Part shown: in pieces, positions 60,001 to 64,000 of the stretch
Layout: each line of letters opens with the position of its first letter
Position numbering within the stretch: position 1 is the stretch's first letter
Source: Akebia trifoliata
Taxonomy: Eukaryota; Streptophyta; Magnoliopsida; Ranunculales; Lardizabalaceae
Assembly: GCA_017979445.1 (NCBI GenBank)
Contig: CM030706.1
Span: forward strand, 12,572,967 to 12,636,966
Length of the DNA: 64,000 nt
Direction of reading: 5' to 3'
The notes under the pieces: model-generated
Databases searched by the model: none
What the model was told of the DNA's origin: nothing
What the model saw: the letters and a program-made list of their open reading frames with translations, nothing else
Program-made: the position numbers and the translations under genes

Positions 60001-60579
60001 GTTCCAACTCTTCTACCAATAGATCTATTTTCTCCTCTACTGGGATGTCTGCCAAGAAGTTAGATACCGCTTGACCCTTTAGTGAAATTCTAGGTTTGAA
60101 CTCAAGCCCAAACTCTGTCAACTGCACCGCCTATTTTGCCATTCTACCTGATCCTTCCATTTTTCCCAATACAGATTTTAAAGAAAATTATGTGATAACT
60201 TATACTCGATGCGCCTAGAAATATGGTCGCAGGCGTATCACCATATAGACTAAGGTTAACCCTATCTTCTCGAGTCTTGAGTAACGCATCTCTACATCCA
60301 TGAAGGTTGCTCTACGGCTACTCCGTTCTGAACCAAGACTGAGTTCAGTGCATACTCTGAAGTGGCCAAGTACAATCCCAACTCTTTTCCTACCTCTGAC
60401 TTTGAGAGTATGGGTGGCTTGTTGAGGTATCTATTCAGTTCTGAAAAAGTTTGCTCGCACTCTTTTATTCATTCAAACTTGGAATTTTTTCGTAACAACT
60501 GGTACAAGGGTCTGCATTTGTCAGAAGATCTAGCAATAAAGCGATTCAAGACAACTACTTTTCATGTAAGTTTTTGGAC

Positions 60580-61224
60580 TTACTTTTGAGTCCTTAGGGA
60601 AGGCATTTCTAGTAATGCTCTGATCTGATCTGGATTGGCTTCGATTTCTCTCTTTGTGACCAGGTAACCCAGGAATTTCCCTAAAGTTAATGTAAAAGTA
60701 CACTTCTCTAGGTTGAGCTTCATCCCCACTTTTCTTATTCGGGAGAAGACTTCTTCCAAAGCACCAACATGGTCTTCCTTCGTCTTACTCTTGACAAATA
60801 GATCATCTATATACACCTCTGCTATCCTGCCCAACAAGTCTCTGAAAAGCTCTATCACTAATCTCTAATAAGTAGCCCCCACATTCTTTAAGTCAAAGGG
60901 CATCACTCTGTAACAATAGAGCCCCTGCTTTGTAATGAATGATGTCTTCTCTTTATCTAGTAGGCTGAGTTGTATCTAATTGAACCCAGAATAACCACCC
61001 ATAAAGGACAGTTTCTCGTGATCGGAAGTTACATTTACTAGCTAATCTATCTTTGGCATTGGGAAACTATCCTTAGGATAGGCCATATTCAAGTTTGTAA
61101 AGTCTATGAAGACTCTAACCTTCCCATTCTTCTTAGGCACTACCACAATATTTGTTATCCATTCCAGGAACGGCACCCCCCTAATGAATTCTGCCCTGAT
61201 CAGCCTACCTACCTCTTCATTCAT
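60580..61224 (-). pseudogene. Reverse transcriptase of the Tat element (broken)
   Basis: Start block 61224-61042: IRAEFIRGVPFLEWITNIVV, then NGKVRVFIDFTNLNMAYPKD and SFPMPKID. Active-site block 60858-60580: IAEVYIDDLFVKSKTKEDHV, intact YIDD, then MKLNLEKCTFTLTLGKFLGY. A part of about 180 bp between them carries stops. The YPKDSFPMPKID motif is typical of the Tat lineage (CPKDSFPLPRID). Confidence 0.88.
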
Positions 61225-62153
61225 CGCTTCCCTTAACTGCGTTGCTAGCCACCTTGGTTTCTATTTGTCCAGCTTGAAGGTTGACTCTACATTCAGATGG
61301 TGACAAATTACCTCTAGGTTGATCCCTAACATCTTTTCTATGGACCAAGTGAAAACATCCCAATTCCTTTTCAAGTAATTCGTTAACTCCTTCAGTTCTT
61401 CCGACTCCGACTCCGTTTCTACTCCAATCTGCTTTCATTCTCCCACATCTACCATTTGAATGCTTTCTAGGCATGAGGGTCCAGCAGACTTGGTTTCCCC
61501 CCACTGTAATTGCTATTGCTGGACTTTAGGCTCTAATAACTCTTCCTTACCCAACGTACACACTTGTGCAACCGTTTGATCGCCTCGCACGTCCCACATT
61601 CCTTACAATGTGGGGAATCGAAAGACTTGGTAGTACATGGATGGAACCGCTCACATCTCATGTGTCCACCATCTCCCTAGAATGGTGTTATATGGCGAAC
61701 TCGTCTCAACCACCATGAACCTGGTCATCAAGGTAACTGGTCCTACTTGCATAGGTAACATTATTTCCCCCCAAAGCTGACTGGATTTCCTATCAAACCC
61801 AATTAACGGTACCCCATTGAAGTGAACACATTTCTGTTAAGGACTATCTTCAAGAAGTCCGAAGCATACAAGATATCTACAGAGGTACCGTTGTTGATCA
61901 ACACCCTTTTGAGCGTGAAGGTACTCACTTGCAGTGTTACCACGAGCACGTCATAGAGGGGCCTTACTACCCCCTCTAGATCTTTCATGGTGAACGCCAA
62001 TGTTTGTTCCCCGTAAGGTCCTTTCTGCTCCTTTGGCCCACTCCTTGCTGTAAAGACATAAGCCAGGTGCTTGACTCTTCTTTTCTTAATCCTCTCACTG
62101 GCCCTACTCTGCCCTGACTTTCCACTCTCCTCTCTAAAGATGACATGTATCAC
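61225..62153 (-). pseudogene. Protease region of the Tat element (active site altered)
   Basis: At 62153-61803 the frame includes RPLYDVLVVTLQVSTFTLKR and VLINNGTSVDILYASDFLK. The usual active-site motif is VDNGSSADIL; the aspartate here is asparagine. The segment 61225-61500 continues in other frames toward reverse transcriptase, with frameshifts. Confidence 0.8.
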
Positions 62154-62489
62154 TGCTACCTTTCAATAGGTGGTTAATCAGCCATATGATTCATGTCTCG
62201 AGGTAGGTCTTTTCTTTGCCTTATGGGTAGATCTTTCAACCTGCCTTGCTCTACCAACCTTTGCAGGAATCTTCTTAAGACTTGGCATCTATTGGTGGTA
62301 TGTGCCCACACCTTGTAATACTTACAGTATCTTGTATCGTAGTTTATCTGATCTTGAGAAAGTGGTGCAGGTCATTCGAAATACGGTTTGTGTGCGATGA
62401 GTGGCAAGATCTCGTTGGAAGGCATAACAAAATATGTTCCTCATCTTCTCCCCTTCCCATTTTGCTCAAACGGCCTCTTCCTGCTCTAC

Positions 62490-63390
62490 TGCTATGGTTG
62501 ATGCTGCTTACTAGGCTTCTTCACACTATGTATCACCTTATTTTTCCCAGTGGATCTCTGAGGGTCATCCTTTAAGTGAATGTACTTTTTCATTCTTTCA
62601 AACAACTTGCTTAGAGTTTCCAATTTCTTTTTCATAAGGGACCTATACAACCCCGAGTCAGATGGTAAAGAATTTTTGAACGCCACTACAGCCGTTCTCT
62701 CATCACAACTCTTTAGGGATATTGCTTCCTCTCTAAATCTCTTTGTGAACTCTCTGAGGCTCTTCTCAGATCAGAACCTCATGCTGAGCAGAGCGTCGAC
62801 TTCCCCACCATTTTTCTTGTTGTCGATGTATCGTGTTACAAAGGCAGTACAGAGTTCGTCGAATGAAGTTATGGATCTGTATGGAAACTTGTCGAACCAC
62901 GTCAGCACGTTTCCCTACAAACTCGAGGGAAACAATCTGCACATCGACCCTTCCTTCTTCTCCCACAACACGAGCATCTGTCGGAAGTGGAAAAGATGTT
63001 TCACTGGGTCTCTTGTCCTTGAATAAAGGGTGAAACATGGTGGCACAAACTTCTTCGGGATTTCTTCGACTAAAATTTCTACTGTAAATGGAAAGTTCTG
63101 AATTCCCTGAATAGCTTTCGCCACTACCATGCCTACGTCAGCACTTTTCATCATCTTTTTCTCCTTCCTAATCTTGTTCGTCGACTACTGGTTATGAGAC
63201 GCTAACTCAAATGTCGGTTCTACCCAACTAAGTTATCCATCTTTTTCTACATCTTCTCATGTTGTTTTCTCATGGCATCTAATATCGTCAAGAGTTGTAC
63301 ATCTACGACTGGAGCTACTGGTGGGGGGTGCATTGACTTCATTCGTTCTTGTAGATTTCACCTTTATTTCAATTGAAATCAATCTGCTAC
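62490..63390 (-). pseudogene. Gag of the Tat element (broken)
   Basis: Segments in order on the - strand: TILDAMRKQHEKM near 63280; FPFTVEILVEEIPKKFVPPC and RDPVKHLFHFRQMLVLWEKK at 62940-63100; GNVLTWFDKFPYRSITSFDE near 62870-62920; AFKNSLPSDSGLYRSLMKKK and ERMKKYIHLKDDP at 62555-62690. The order and the DPVxHLxxFR and ADxWFxxLPxxSIxSFxxL patterns match retrotransposon gag. Frameshifts separate the blocks. Confidence 0.85.
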
Positions 63391-63393
63391 TGG

Positions 63394-63413
63394 TGTTCCC
63401 ACTGATGATGCCA
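63394..63413 (-). promoter_or_regulatory. Primer-binding site of the Tat element
   Basis: On the - strand TGGCATCATCAGTGGGAACA lies a few bases past the 5' LTR end. It resembles the TGGCGCCGTCTGTGGGAA sequence seen after LTRs of many Tat-type elements, with several changes. Confidence 0.6.
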
Positions 63414-63417
63414 GTTC

Positions 63418-64000
63418 TGTGTAGTCAGAATCCGGTGAACGACTCTGATGAATCCAATCGCACTGATCTGAAGTTGTTCCTAGCACCTCCTTCTTGTGGC
63501 GGCATGGTACCTACCAAAATCTCTCTGATGCTCAAGTTAGAGAAGTAGAGGAATAGTCTCAGTAAAAATTGGTTAGCCTCAAATTCCTCCCCCTATATAT
63601 ATATATCCATCTCAATAGTGTTTATTGTGTTATTTATCCCCCTAGCTGTCCATAAGGTTTTCCCCTTCTATAGGCTATAGTCATGGGATCTCTACTGACT
63701 CTACGGAGTTGTTTACTTAATCGGGATTTCTTGAATTGATCGTAGTTAACTGCAGAGATCTCTTCCAGGATCTTTAAGATTGACGTGCACGTATCAGTCT
63801 TACGATTTTCTTATGACCTGGCCTGTCCTACTTGGCAGACTTGGCCCTGCTTATTGTTATGTTGCCTTGCCAACCAGACCATGGAGGTATCTGTTCTGAC
63901 CTACCCTTCTTGCAAGGTAGCTCCTCGTATGCTAGTCCATGCATGGTACCACCCAGCCGGTGTGGAAACATATACGGCTTAAATTAATACACAATTATTT
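63418..64000 (-). mobile_element. 5' LTR of the Tat element (cut by window edge)
   Basis: Matches 51747-52336 from TGTGTAGTCAGAATCC onward to the last base of the window. By comparison only about nine bases are missing. A short (AT)n at about 63593-63606 is unique to this copy. Confidence 0.88.

Larger units (their letters stand above)
51747..64000 (-). mobile_element. Tat-lineage Ty3/gypsy element with antisense extra ORF
   Basis: Two LTRs of about 0.59 kb, 51747-52336 and 63418 to the window end, flank about 11 kb. On the - strand the order is 5' LTR, primer site, gag, protease, reverse transcriptase, RNase H, integrase, a tandem repeat, an extra ORF in antisense, polypurine tract, 3' LTR. 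This order, and an antisense ORF between pol and the 3' LTR, is described for Tat/Retand-type elements. A 2.1-kb solo LTR of another element is nested at 52508-54648. Stops, frameshifts and lost catalytic residues show it is dead. The last nine or so bases of the 5' LTR are outside the window, so the target duplication cannot be checked. Confidence 0.9.

Overview
The window is nuclear DNA from a eudicot plant. The evidence is spliced genes with GT-AG introns, plant-specific gene families (mitochondrial MCCB, a thylakoid-lumen cyclophilin, GEX3), and a dense, nested load of plant LTR retrotransposons, hAT remnants and MITEs. The species cannot be named from the sequence alone. I found no rRNA, tRNA, CRISPR or prokaryotic feature.

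Layout. 1-8794: 3' part of an Ogre/Tat-type Ty3/gypsy element on the + strand, with three tandem-repeat blocks, a polypurine tract and the 3' LTR. 9478-10800: a decayed copy of the promoter and 5' end of the cyclophilin gene found intact at 38.5-41.1 kb; it lies directly upstream of MCCB. 11153-17498: intact ten-exon MCCB (+), with MITEs in introns 2 and 4. 19868-38123: an hnRNP-like RRM gene on the - strand, now a pseudogene. Its first coding exon (38.0-38.1 kb) is cut off from the later exons (19.9-22.6 kb) by a hAT transposase pseudogene (23.6-24.2 and 35.3-36.5 kb), and the hAT is itself split by a full-length 11.1-kb Tekay/Del chromovirus (24237-35342, -). 40049-41121: intact two-exon cyclophilin CYP26-2 (+). 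42412-49063: intact nine-exon GEX3 (-), tail to tail with CYP26-2. 50047-51056: truncated Copia element, abutting the 5' LTR of another Ty3 element (51057-51746). That LTR is cut by a 12-kb Tat-lineage element (51747 to the window end, -), which carries an antisense extra ORF and a nested solo LTR.

Three genes appear functional. MCCB acts in mitochondrial leucine catabolism, CYP26-2 is a predicted thylakoid-lumen immunophilin, and GEX3 is a gametophyte membrane protein. They do not form a pathway. All transposon coding regions examined carry stops, frameshifts or lost catalytic residues.

The most unusual signal is a pair of adjacent hairpins shared by two otherwise divergent Ogre/Tat-type LTRs (8590-8635 and 54417-54462). 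The main hairpin keeps an identical 13-nt loop on 9-bp stems that differ at six pairs, all compensated, which suggests a conserved structured RNA element.
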